Origin: Turnera subulata
Taxonomy: Eukaryota > Streptophyta > Magnoliopsida > Malpighiales > Passifloraceae
Assembly: GCA_028386065.3 (NCBI GenBank)
Contig: JAKUCV010007228.1
Coordinates: 1-64,000, forward strand
Direction of reading: 5' to 3'
Length of the DNA stretch: 64,000 nt
The position numbers and the translations under genes were made by a program. How positions within the stretch are numbered: position 1 is the stretch's first letter; every line of letters begins with the position of its first letter. Shown here one piece after another: positions 11,524 to 23,400 of the stretch. A model generated the notes under the pieces. That model searched no databases. It worked only from the letters and a program-made list of their open reading frames with translations, and had not been told where the DNA came from.

Positions 11524-13090
11524 TAGGAGGCTTCGGATGGTAAAGAAAAAAGCAGAAGCATTACAGCAAATATCATTTAAGCCTTTTTGTCTGCTCTGAT
11601 TTTGGGGCAATCTCACAAGAGAAGAAGGTTTGGCAAGGGATTATTTGTGAAACTTCTGCTGAATTGCTCTGAATACCCGCTTCGGAGTCTGCTGTACTGA
11701 GAGTTAATTTACAATGGAATGTTTTCTATTTGCATAGTGTTTGGAGCTCCCCCAAGGGGATGAAGTAATGGATGGGTACTGGAAATTGATGTTGGATTAT
11801 TGTGTAGCATGAATGCATTATCAGACAATAAAAAACTGGACAAAGCTATGAACTTTTTTTTTTTTTTAATTGAGTACTTTTAGCTGTATGTTGCTGCAGG
11901 TGGCATATGTAGTAGAATACTTTGATGGGACAAAATAAGGAAAGAATCAAAACTTAAAACTTTGGCGTGGTGGGAGTATGATAGTTTCTTTTGGTCTTAG
12001 CAGCAAGATCAGCTTAGGCGGCATGATTGGGACCAGAACTGGTCTTTGCATAAACATTTCCACATTCAGGCTTAGGCTGCGTTTGGTTTGGGGTGGGTTC
12101 TAAGCTTAGACCATCCTCTTTGGTTGTGTGACTTCCATGGTTGACTAGGTTTGCGTTTGGGTTACATTACATGTCAATTTGATCAGTTTGTATTTGGATA
12201 GAAGAGTGAAAAATTCCTCAGTATAAAAATACATTTTCGCATTTCATTCATATTTTTTTTTATTTAAACAACAAATAAATCTTGATTTCAGTCAACATTT
12301 TCACCAAACAATATCATAAATTTAATTTTGGACCAGTATTTTTGTAAATATGGTTCTTTTTATAATCATCGACATAAGTTTGTTTCATATAAACTTATGG
12401 GTTAATACAGTATTAATATTTGGTATGTACATTATAAATATGTTTCTACACGATATTTTAACCAAAAAAAACAAACAATAGAGTCATTCAATTACGACAT
12501 AAATCTCTTTCTACACGCTCTCGAGCAATAGAGTCATTCAATTTTTTATGGTTAAAAGTTGTAAGAAATTCAAAATCTACATTTAATTTATCCAAAAAAA
12601 AAATAATAAGAAAGCTAAAATCAAAACTGTAAAATTAAGAACATAAAATAACAGATACAGTATAAGATTTACTTGATTTTTGGGACAAAAAAAAAATCTG
12701 ATTTGCAGAATCTAGAGAATGGTGATACTTTAAATACCAAAAGAGATTATCGGGGAGATAAAGATGATGATAACATATGTGGGGAGTTGGATATGGTTTT
12801 TATTTTATTTAAGGGATTTATGTTTAGTTTTGAATTTTTCGATATTCCTGATCAATCAAAGAATTGTGGCAAAAAAATATTTTGTTTAAAATTGTTAATT
12901 CTAGACAAGAAGAGAAAAAAAGAAGAAGAAATTGACTGACTTCGGAAGGAAGGGTATGAGGAGGAAAACACAATTTATTTAGGAGCAAAAGAGACAAGAG
13001 GGAAAAAAGAAAGGATTAAATAAATTGATAAAAGTTTTTTTTTTTTGACCGTCAATAAATTGATAAAGTTGGGTAAGCAATTTTAAGCAT
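11524..13090. other. 3' flank and AT-rich intergenic region
   Basis: Holds the 3' UTR of the NusB-like gene and AT-rich sequence. A stretch at 12071-12180 (GGCTGCGTTTGGTTTGGGGT...) resembles the GCGTTTGGTT ends of Tourist/Harbinger-type MITEs, but I could not find a matching second terminus. No gene is supported. Confidence 0.4.
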
Positions 13091-13099
13091 GAATTGAAG

Positions 13100-13315
13100 C
13101 CAACCGGGTGTATTGTATGGGTGGGTACGTGGGTAAAGACTTAGAAGAGGTGCACTTACCGCTACCGGTGTGGGCGGGCTCAGGGGAGATGGGCTGGTGG
13201 TGGGCCTTGGGCCGTTAAAATACATAGGCACCCACCGCGTGGTAGGGTTTCTTAGGGTTTAAACGCTGGCTGGTAGTAGGTAGCAGTACTTTGTAAGTTT
13301 TGTATATAAAGAGGA
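13100..13315 (+). promoter_or_regulatory. Site-II / telo-box / TATA promoter of the snoRNA gene
   Basis: Within about 200 bp are several TGGGC-type (site II) motifs (13160-13215), two AGGGTTT telo-box motifs (13245-13260) and a TATATAAA box near 13302. Site II plus telo-box promoters are known for plant ribosomal-protein and snoRNA genes. No protein gene follows, but two box C/D snoRNAs do (13830 and 14055), so this is most likely their promoter. The start of transcription is inferred to be just after 13330. Confidence 0.65.
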
Positions 13316-13590
13316 GTAGCAAGCATTATCCTCAGCCATAGCCATAGCCATAGACAGCGTTGGTTTCTTCCTCCTGCTCTTACCGTTGTTGTTGCTGTGC
13401 TGTGATAAGCTGATCTACCCCCATAAGGAGAGGCATACAGAGAGTGCGTGTTTAATCTGTTTGTCTGTATTTTTGTTGTTTTTGTGGGCTGCTCTACCGC
13501 CCTGCTTGCCTGCCTAATATTGCAATTCTTTGATCCCAAATGTGTTTTTTGGTGGGTCAATGAATCTATCGTTAGGCAACATTGACGATC

Positions 13591-13620
13591 CTTTTGTGTT
13601 AATACTATTTAACACAAAAG
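13591..13620. repeat. Perfect 12-bp inverted repeat (hairpin)
   Basis: CTTTTGTGTTAA and its exact reverse complement are separated by 6 bases. It lies in the transcribed leader between the presumed snoRNA promoter and the first snoRNA. It could be a processing stem; that is inference. Confidence 0.6.
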
Positions 13621-13829
13621 TCTGCCTTTAGCTCCGATTTTCCTCCTATCTCTTTTAACTAGGATCTTTCGGTGACAAGGCGGATACATCAAATCCACTC
13701 CTGTGCATATCAGTTTTCTTTTTCTCTTGATTTTTTTAACAGGAGTTTTTTTGTTTGTTTCAAAATCATTTCATTTTTGGTTACTTACTTTCTTTTTGTT
13801 TGAAAAAGGATGGATGGTTGATGCTTTGG

Positions 13830-13916
13830 TTGAGGAGGGTGATGAAAGAAATCAGACGGATTCCCACTGATTAATTTCTATTGTGATTACCTAACCAGCT
13901 ACTTCTGACTCCTCAA
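13830..13916 (+). ncRNA. Box C/D snoRNA, target uncertain
   Basis: An 8-bp terminal stem (TTGAGGAG with CTCCTCAA) immediately flanks a box C (GTGATGA, 13839-13845) and a box D (CTGA, 13905-13908). An internal D' (CTGA, 13867-13870) and a C'-like GTGATTA (13883-13889) complete the fold. Length is 87 nt. The sequence just 5' of D' (GACGGATTCCCA) can pair with the conserved 25S rRNA stretch GGGAAUCCG, with a mismatch further on. No target is evident for the D guide. It lies 138 bp upstream of U24 and downstream of a snoRNA-type promoter, so both are probably cut from one precursor. Confidence 0.85.
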
Positions 13917-14054
13917 CCTCAACCCCAAATATCACTCACCCCACCCTACCCTTTTCTTTTTTTTTCACTCTCTCTTTTTTATTTTTTAATATAAAAAATA
14001 AAAAATTGGATTTTGAGGACTGGAATTTATTTATGTCACAATTTAGGTTTTTTT

Positions 14055-14147
14055 GGAGGCCTATGATGTGAGAAAATATTTGCTACTCTTGATGGGTATT
14101 ATTATCCCATCTGATGATTCCTTTCCACCAAGATCTCTGAGGCTTCC
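14055..14147 (+). ncRNA. U24: Box C/D snoRNA U24
   Basis: Terminal stem GGAGGCC/GGCTTCC (one G-U pair) encloses box C (ATGATGT, 14063-14069) and box D (CTGA, 14137-14140). The guide before D, CCACCAAGATCT, is exactly complementary to 25S rRNA AGAUCUUGGUGG. The guide before the degenerate D' (TTGA), AATATTTGCTACT, is complementary to AGUAGCAAAUAUU a few bases further along the same rRNA. These are the two U24 guide elements, which in yeast direct 2'-O-methylation at C1437, A1449 and G1450. The D-box guide points to the C and the D' guide to the A. Identity is secure. Confidence 0.94.
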
Positions 14148-14940
14148 TCTCTTCTTTTTTCTTTTAAAAAATATTTTGTTTCTAATAATAATACAAGTAA
14201 GGATATAGGTGGTGGTGTTTGTTGCTGTACTTCACTGACGATACTTGGATTCGGGACAGATAAAATGTTTGTTTAAAACTTTCAAAAAATTGGAAACCAA
14301 TGCTACTGCCTAGTCGGTGTCTACAAGTTGTTGACATTTTATTCTGAGGCGGCGAATTTGTTAATTGACAGAATAAAAAATTAAGACTGCTCTCCAATAC
14401 ATGGCATTTACGCACTCTTCGTCGCATGGACAATTAAAGATATGATCACGGAGGAGTTTAAATTTGAAGTAGACCATATCATTAAATACCATCGTGCAAG
14501 AGGGAATTCTACTTTTGTTTGGTAAGAAGATGCAATATCATAACAAATGTAAACCAAGGATTACATAACAACCTCTCTGTGGGTTGTGTTTCCAGATTTA
14601 TCTGCCAAGTAAAACGAAAAACATGAATCTGGAGGGGCTAGGAAGTGCTGCTATGAATCTGGAGGGGCTGAGAGAGTTCTAATCTCATAATCATAAGGAA
14701 GTGCTGCAGCCTTTGGCAAGTGCATCAGCAGAGGCATGATTAACACCTACCTTCCACCTTCGTTGTAGAACAACTTTGACTTCCTGGAAAGAAGCCTTAT
14801 TGGGCTACCTTTACTTCATATATATACATGTATTTTTCATCAGCCCACTTCGCTGATGAGCCATAGTTTGTAATGGAGGAGGAAGGAGCCTTGCAATAAG
14901 GTGGAAAATTGGAAGCAGTTGAAAGTGTGGTTGTCAAGCG
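14148..14940. other. Region between U24 and the BCKDH E1-beta stop codon
   Basis: T-rich sequence after U24 may hold the snoRNA terminator. The part nearest 14940 is the 3' UTR of the minus-strand E1-beta gene. The words ATGAATCTGGAGGGGCT recur at about 14623 and 14653. No further gene is supported. Confidence 0.4.
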
Positions 14941-17900
14941 CTAATAGTTAACTGTTGATTTGATTGCATCCAGTATCTGCATGCAAAGCCGCCGCACAGT
15001 AAAAACTATGTGGAAGAAAATAGAGTAACTGGCGCAAGAGTAAAGGAATTAGAAGAGCATGAGCCTAGCATACCTTGTTTTTGGTTGGCATATAGAAGGG
15101 TTCAAAAACAAGAGGGAAGGGAGTGTCCAAGCCACAAACTCTTGATATGGGAGCTTCTAACTGCATACAGTACATTTCATGTTTAGCAACCGTTCATCTA
15201 AAGAAAAGCACACATCTCATCCTCGCAGATCTAGACCAGCTGCACTGCAGCGAAACACAATTTTCATGTCTTTGATCTCCACTGATGCAATTAACTACTA
15301 AAGCATGCTAAGTATTGTTCTCAAACTGATAGGAAAACTTTCTACCTCTGTTGGTAATCATGGTGCATGGTTTTTGCTATCTAGTAAATCTCTGTTAAAT
15401 CCCTGTCTATCCTAGCTGCTAATCCTGAAAGCTGCTTTTGTGCATGATCGATGTTGTTCTTTATGAATCGGGAGCAATGCCACAATGGACGATGAAAGAT
15501 ACGAAATCACAATTAATATTAACAATCTCCACCAATGTGATAGGACTCTCGCCACTCTAACAACCTACTTGTGGAAACACAGACTTATGGGCATAACTTG
15601 TTCTTCTTACTTTGGCCTAGAAGCACACTAACATCCTATGCCTTCATAAGAGTAGGCAAGAACTGGTTAGGATAATTAATTTATCAAAAAAAAAAAAAAA
15701 GAGAGAGAGAGCATGGCACTCGAGGGCTATCCAAACCAAGAGATTCTCAACGAATTTTTCATCTTAGAGATAAATAACTATGAGGCAAGTTCTAGGAGAA
15801 TACTATATGACTTCTTTACCAATGTTCCTCCAATCAATGAACACCAAGAATTCACCATAAAAAAGGTTATGAAGTAAAAAAAAAAAAAAATGACATTTCA
15901 AGAAAAAAGTGCAAATGTTTACCCTTGTGAAGCAACGCTCAATAATGGATGCAGAGATTTCAGCACCAAATCCTCCGGTAACTGGAGCCTCATGACTGAT
16001 CTACATGATGGGAGGAAAATCATCACCAGAAATGGATCCAAGCAATTTACCAGAAAGCATAAATTGTAAAGAAATGTATTCTTACAAGAAGTCGCCCCGT
16101 CTTTCTGACTGAATCTTCAACTGTTTCTTTATCCCAGGGAATCAGTGTTTTGAGATCTATCAGTTCACAAGAAATTCCTTCCTGCAATCATTATCCAAAT
16201 TAAATTGAATAATCTCAAGATCCTTCATGGGAAAGATGTGATCCATAGATTATATGAAATATCACCAGAACATCAGAGTTTAAGTTTAAGATCACGCAAA
16301 CAGACATGGGATTTCGAGTGACATTGGAACATATCTGGTAATGTGTTGAAATAAATATTAAAAATGAGGATATAACATTGGAACATATCTGGTAATGTGT
16401 TGAAATAAATATTAAAAATGAGGATATAACATTGGAACATATCTGGTAATGTCTTGAAATAAATATTAAAAATGAGAATATAAGGATGCAGAACTTCTTT
16501 TTGAAGCATATGCAGAGCATTGTTCATGAATAACCTAAAATTGGAGTTCGCTTAATGAAAAAGTTTGAAACGTAACACAGAAACTTTGGAGAAATAAAAT
16601 CACTAGCCTTCTCAGCATCAGTACAGGCCTGCTCCATGACAGCCAGTTGTGCTCCCCAACCAACAAGTGTTATGTCAGATCCTTCTCGGATTACCTAGGT
16701 ATTGCACTTTCAAATTTCTTCAGAAAGAGAAATAGAGTGCTGAAATTTACAATGAGAATATAGAAGTAGCATACCTCTGCTTTTGACAGAGGCAACATAT
16801 AGTCATGCTCAGGAACTTCCTCCACTGCCAAACGATAAAGCCACTGACAAACCAAGGCATCCAAAATTATTGAAGAATTATGTGTGCGTCCGGATGCTCC
16901 GGATTTATTTCATCTGAGGAGATAAGAGTGCAAGACCTTAGGTTCAAAGAAGACAACAGGATTTGGATCACGTATGCATGACAATAATAATCCTTTTGCT
17001 TCTCGTGGGCTCCGAGGAATTACCACCTACACAAAGAACTCTAGTTAAAGATTTATTCTTTCGGTCTAGTTAAAGATTTATTAACACAATGTTTAATCCC
17101 CTTCCCTGTATAAAAAGTACTCACTGAGACACAGAATTGATAAAACTCTGGCCATATCCAGCAAAATTAGGAGCCCTAGAATGCAAATATACCTACAGGA
17201 GCTTTCCTAGACTCAGAGGCAGAATATCAATTGAGAATGTGTGCAAAAAACGGTATAGAGAAAACCATTTCTAGCTATCCGGCCTGAAGCAATGGCCTCT
17301 TTCCTCTTAATGCACAAGGTTTGTCTAGTTAAGCCAGTTTAGAATCTTCGATTCAGTTCAGAATCTTGACATCATGGGGGAATGTAAGGAAAAGAAGTGA
17401 CAAAATACTATTCCGTGGTAGAAGGTTCCTTGTGTTGTTGGAGATTTGTTATATTAAATTTCCAAAGTAGCTTGTCATTGATAGAAAGTGCAGAACAATC
17501 TATCCTGTGTTGTGTGGACGAAGAGTGATGTGTAGTGTGTACTGATGCAATTTTCACTCTCCAAAAGCTTTAAAAACTCAACAGCAGCCCAACAAAAGAG
17601 GGATAAATAAATAAATGGAAAAGAAGAGCAATCAGGAAAAAGAAAAAAGAAGGGAAAGAAAGATACTTTGATACCCGGAACGTGACAAAAGAAGGCTTCC
17701 GGGGATTGGGAATGATAATGTCCACCATGTCCCACAGCTCCATAAGGAGCTCTTATCGTTAAACCTGGGGAGCAGTAATCACCATAAAGCCTACTTTTCA
17801 AGAGGATAAAAGGCAAGGATTGCAATGGAAGAGAAGCAGAAAGTAGAACAGTGTAAGTATCTAAGAGAATGGAGATGAATGACCTCCACAATTATATTGA

Positions 17901-18886
17901 TTCCCGCTACGGTATCTGAACTTTGCGGCTTCATTGACAATCTACAAAGTGGAAAAAGTTGTGTTAAAGCTGAGGAGATGAGAAATGTGGGTGAGCCAAT
18001 ACCAAATCATCAGAATTTTCAATCATTACAGGGAGGGGAGTTTGCCTGATCAAAAGCAGGGTAGATATAATCTGCAAACTGGATTTCGGCTATTGCACGA
18101 TTGTCCTGTCATACATATGATACGCGACGAGTGAAAGATGAGAAATGCATAAAAGCACAAAGAGTCTGAAATCTCAAGAGCCATAAGGCAACAGCCATGA
18201 ACTACATACACACATAGTAACTCCCACAAACTCACCATGGCTGCCAGGCCAATCGCAAATCCAACAATACCCTGTAAAGGATATCATTTTAATGAGTGGT
18301 TGGTCTTGACAGACATCGAAATCCCACTTACTTATAGGAAGGGAAGGGAAGGGAAGAAATGATATGATATTGATGGGATTCGGAAGTAGAAGAAGAGTGT
18401 GATTAGGTAGGTAACCTGTTCACAAAGTGGGGTGTTGAAAACCCTGTGTTTCCCAAATCGTTCGGCGAGTCCAGTAGTGCAACGGAACACCCCACCGAAA
18501 CTGACATCTTCTCCAAATAGGTAGGACCTTAAAAAAGACGGGGAAAAAAGATTACACCTTTATTGCAAGAATAAAAGAAGAGGGGATAGGGAGTGAAAAT
18601 GTTAAAATTAAGGGAAAGAAAAAAGAGAGAGTAGTAATAAGTAAATAACAGACCGAGGATCGGTTTCCAAGGCGATGTGGAGGGCTTGATTGATAGCAGT
18701 GTAGAGGTTCAATGGTTTCCCTTTTCCACCAATCTGTCCAATTTGTTGTGGTTGCTGCTGCTGTTGTTGTTGTTGAATAACTTTGCTGCCTTGGCAACTT
18801 ACTGAGAATTCCCTCCTCCCTCTGCTGCTGCTAATGCTTTCCACCAATCTTCTTCCTTGCCTCCTAAAACTGGTTGCCAGAGCCAT
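14941..18886 (-). CDS. 2-oxoisovalerate dehydrogenase E1 subunit beta, mitochondrial (BCKDH E1-beta)
   Basis: Beta chain of the thiamine-diphosphate E1 of the branched-chain 2-oxoacid dehydrogenase complex, acting in mitochondrial Leu/Ile/Val breakdown. Thirteen exons on the minus strand: 18654-18886, 18416-18527, 18236-18271, 18046-18105, 17884-17941, 17667-17764, 16937-17026, 16775-16843, 16608-16694, 16086-16181, 15923-16000, 15074-15160, 14941-14976. They give 379 residues with no stop. The N terminus is Arg/Ser-rich (presequence) and followed by a Gln-rich run. Family motifs include [11 protein letters not shown] (the Glu contacts thiamine), [55 protein letters not shown] and [13 protein letters not shown]. 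Introns 4 and 9 use GC donors. Start chosen as MALATSF, where the presequence begins. Confidence 0.95.
16321..16482. repeat. 54-bp tandem repeat, three copies, in an intron of BCKDH E1-beta
   Basis: Units at 16321-16374, 16375-16428 and 16429-16482. The first two are identical and the third differs at two positions. The array lies in the intron between exons 9 and 10, close to a GC donor. A recent tandem duplication. Confidence 0.95.
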
Positions 18887-20428
18887 TCTTCTCCTCTTTG
18901 TGTCTTGTTGTTTCCTTCTTCTATTTATTTTAACTTTCTTTTTAATTTGCCATAGGAACCAAAAACCAGAGGTGTCCTTTTGGTTTGCTTTCAAGTGCTC
19001 TGCTCTGTGTTAATCCTTGAGAGATTCCCAGAGAAGAGAAGGGATTGCTAGTTAATTAAGGGTGGCAGTAGAGAGAAATGATGGATTGATAGAAAGAAAA
19101 ACCAAAATACCAAAACTAACAAAAAAAAAATATGAACGAAAATGGTTTTATCTTAAAATTTTTTAGTACTACTGGTTTATAGTGATCTTGTTGTTCTCTT
19201 TTTATGGTAAACAAGGGAAACGTGGGGAGCTTGGTAAGCTGTTCAGATTAAGATGCTTGTCAGTTGCCACGTCAACATGTACCTAATCTCTCCCTCCCCC
19301 CATCTCTCTCTCTCTATTCTTGTCTGGTTTTCTGATTCCATCCGATACAATTAACTTTACCATGCAATAACACTGCAAGGTTGGAGTTGGACCTGATGAT
19401 TATTATAATTATGATGATGGATGAACTAAGCTGCTGCTGCCTACTAATACCTGATGATTATTATAATTATGATGATGGATGAACTAAGCTGCTGCTGCCT
19501 ACTAATAAGATTAAACGCTGGTGGGGGGTTTTGCCAAGAGAGATGGATTAATCAGGTTGAGTTGGACAAGGTTCTCTTTATCCATATATCAAATTAATAT
19601 TTGTTTGTGCTGCTACAGTCTGAAGAGGGCTGAATAGTAGGGGAATGACATGTCTACCTCATGGGAAGAAGGTTATGTTAATCTTGCCATATCCCCCCAT
19701 GGACTTATAAAAAATAATAGTCGTCCGAACTGTGATGTTCATCCAAAACAAAAGAGGTGTTCCATGAAAAAAACACCGCTGCTCATGGTCCTGGCTGAGT
19801 GCTAACTGCCCCAGCCTGCCCTGTCTCAATCTATTTTGCCTATGTGTGTGTTTAGGCTTATAGATCCCAATCGGAAACTGCAGATTAACGGGCAACTGGA
19901 AAGACCCGTTGACTAAAAGCAAGTTACAATGCAGAAAACCATCAAGTAAAATATTCTGCAGCCAATCAAATGGCGCTATAACAGATAAATCCCACACATC
20001 TAGCTTTGTTTGACTACTAAAAGAGTTAGAATGATACCATAAAAGCAGTTTTGGTTCTACAAAGGCAGGAATTTGCCCAACATTCAAATAACAACATAAA
20101 AAGGATATAGAAGATACTAAAACCCAAACCCACAACCCGAAAACCCCCCAAGGACCAAAAACACCAACGGCTGACCACAAGGCGGCCCTTCATACATTAC
20201 ATATAATGTTGGATCAGGAGACAAAACTCTACCCTGCATCGCCACATCCAGAAGCATCTCAAGACACCCTCTTCTAAAATGCTAATGCCTGTCCATTTCC
20301 ACAGCACCAACCCCAGTTCCCACGCACATTTCCCCAGCAGCAGTCCCATATACAATCTTGCCTTCAGCGACAATCTGAAACCGTAGACCACAGCTGTGCC
20401 AGAGCAAAACCCGAATATATTATTTGCA
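18887..20428. other. Upstream region of BCKDH E1-beta and 3' UTR of the YTH gene
   Basis: 18887-19020 is the presumed 5' UTR of the minus-strand E1-beta gene. 19290-19320 is CT-rich. 19392-19507 is a perfect tandem duplication. From about 19650 up to 20428 is probably the 3' UTR of the minus-strand YTH gene. No other gene seen. Confidence 0.5.
19392..19507. repeat. Perfect 58-bp tandem duplication
   Basis: 19392-19449 is repeated without change at 19450-19507. The unit contains TGATGATTATTATAATTATG and a CTG run. Identity of the copies points to a very recent event. Confidence 0.95.
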
Positions 20429-23400
20429 CTATTCTCCCAATGCAATCAATTCACCTGCTTTTGATTCATCTCCAGCTTCTGCAGCGAATCCATTCTCGTA
20501 TGGCTTCTCCTCCCCAATAGGCTTGGCAGTTAAAGCAGCCTCCTTGCTCAAATCAGGCAGGCTCTCTAGAGACTTCTGTGAATCGGTAGTCAGTTCTTTG
20601 TTTTCACCACCTGGTCGTCCTTCCCATACCTGCATCATTGCAGTGTAACAAACAGTTAGAAAACTACAGCCCAATCCTGAGGTCAGATGAAAAAGTATCA
20701 CAAAAGGCCAAGACCAATCATCCTCGATGAAGAGAAAAATATAAAAAATAGACCACGCAGAAGATAACACTGCTCTCAATAGGACAAATATTTCTTGCCT
20801 TTTTCTTGTTAAGCTGTTGCTTGGCTTTCCTCTGCTGAATAATCTTTGCTCGCTCATCATAAAACTCAAAGTCATCCAAAATGCTTGTTTTGCTGGAATG
20901 GTCCTTGAATATTTTTATCATTTTAAGCCCTTGCTCTAACTTCACCTGGAATATACCATCCAAAAAACTTCACTTTAGAATGGAAAAGTAGTGACCGAGA
21001 CAAACCAATTTATTTCAACGGTTATAGCTACCTCTTGAGTGTCTCTACTGTTGGTGACAGGTTTGTTCTCATTGTTCTCCAGGGTAAGATGCTTCAACAA
21101 ACTGTTGGGGACATCCTTCACAATGTGCCACTTCACAGGAAAACAACCTGTCCACTTGTCCTGTTGCCAGTGTTCCACACTCTTGTCGAAATCAACTGAT
21201 CCCATCATCTCTGCTAACCCAACAAACTGTCCACTGGTATTGACCTAAGCATGACTCAAAGAAAACCACTGTAAGTTCATAGACACATAAGAAAAACAAA
21301 CGTCAAACAAATGATAATTTGCAACCATATGCTTACCGAGAAGAAAAGGAACACAGGGCAACCACAGGGCTTTTGCTGAGCCTCCTTGTATGCTGCATCC
21401 AGTTTCTTGTTACCACTTGAAGTACTTGACCAGACATTATATTTAATGCTTTTATGGACATCATCCTCACTGTAGGACTTAATAATGTAGAATTTAGCCT
21501 CAGCATGATCCTCTAGAAAATCTGCTCTGTTATACAGCTCCCCATCTGGAATCACAGTCATCTTATCCTCCTCACTACTATTATCACTTGATAATGTAAA
21601 ACTTTTTTGGTTCCTAAAGTCTTTATTCCTAGGACCCTTGCTCAGCTCATTAAGACCATCGATATTCGGACTGTGAAAACCATAATAATCATTACCACGC
21701 CCCCTCGGCTTATATTTGTGGTCAATGGCCCACCACCCATATCCATTTGTTCCCATGTTATAACCGCAATAACCAAAGCCCATGCCAGATTTAACACCAT
21801 TTCCATAATGGCCATGCATTTTCTTCTGATACATCCTATTTATGAATCCATCAGTTGAAGTGATGCCAGATGCCACACTTGGGTGCTGCAATGCCTGATC
21901 AATTCAAGTAGTAGAATTATAAGAAACCAAATAATTTGATTGCTATGTATTGAAACAGAATCCTTGGTAGCTATGCATTATAAAAAACAAAGAATTTTGA
22001 TTGTTCTGAGGAGGAAAGCATATAACAGTTAGCGCCAAAACATAAGTTGTTCCGGGAGGATAAAGAACAAAGAAAAGATATTGCATTTTAAACAAAGTAG
22101 CTGAGAATTTGGAACTGAAAGTTCTCAGCCTCTCAGCCTATATGATGAAAATCAAGGAAGAACCATCAAAATGTTTAGCTGTAAGAAAATGTAGCAGTCT
22201 GAATTTTTCATACCATAAAGTAGGGATTCTGATTCCATGAAGAAGGAAAACCGCCAGCCTTCGGAAATGAACAAGCCATTTCTGAGCTTCTACACTGCCC
22301 ATTTGAAAGTAGGGAGGTATCTGACCAAAGGCCAGGAGCCCGTAGCCCTCCAGGAAAAGTGTTTCTTCCATACGAATTCTGATGTTTAGGTTTGTAGGGC
22401 ACTGAACCATTACTTCCCTTGATGGTCCTAGAGTTTTCGTTGCCATCAGAATTTCCTTTAGCAGTTTCCTCAGGCAAAGGCTTTTGGTCAGCATCTTTGG
22501 AGATAGAATGATCCACCTTTGGAGAGGCTGCCTTATTAGGAGTGAATGGTGTACTCGTGTGTGTCAGCGGCTTCACAAAAGGAGGGTGTTGATACTGAAG
22601 AGGGCCATAAAATTGATCATCACTTCCCACTGAGGGAGCAGGGGAAGCAGCTGGAGAATATGGCCCATATGGTCCAAAGCCATAAGCATGCTGATACATA
22701 ACAGAGCCATTGTTCCCATAAACCCCCTGACAAATATAGAAACTCGCTTACAACTTGTTAAAATCAATAAAAGAAAAGGAGAACCAAGCAATGAATTCCA
22801 ATATGTGGTTTCAAGATAATCAAAATAATCATGACACTGTAATAAATGGGCAATACTCACAGAAGTCACATCAACTCCATCCGCATTTAGACATCTTGAA
22901 TAGTCATCCCACTCATTACCAGTCCCATTATAGCCTAATAGAATTCACAGCCATATCAATGAAATTTAAAGAAAATAGGACGAATTTATACAATCTTGAA
23001 ATCAGAAGATCACAATGAACATTCGTAGCGCAGAAAAAAAAATGGTATTCAGAATGCATAAATATACTAACACTAGAGAATTGGAATAGATTAACTTACC
23101 TCCATAGTAATAGGAGGGATAACCATAGGGATGGTAGCACAGGGATGGATCCATGGGGCTTGGTAACAATGGGGTCATGGACCGCTCACATGACTGAACC
23201 TAAACATTTGCAAGGGATCACAAGGAAGAACAACAAAAATTTAGAGAAGCTCAAATAGAGAGAGCAGTGCAGATAAAACACAAGTCTAGGGCAACATTTT
23301 AGTAGCTACGATCTTCATTCATGAAGCTCATCAATACTGCAAGTTACCTTCTTGGGGAGCTCAGGAGCATCCTGGGTCTTTGCTTGAGAGTCCAAAGACA

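Noticed and set aside
12071..12180. Tourist-like MITE start (GGCTGCGTTTGGTT)
   Set aside because: No matching inverted terminus or TAA/TTA duplication was found, so it is mentioned only within the intergenic entry.
14111..14118. CTGATGA as start of a third snoRNA
   Set aside because: It falls within U24 as an internal C'-like element and has no terminal stem of its own.
16215..16527. Repeat-rich open frames on the minus strand with IFNIYF units
   Set aside because: They are translations of the 54-bp tandem repeat in an intron, not a protein with repeats.
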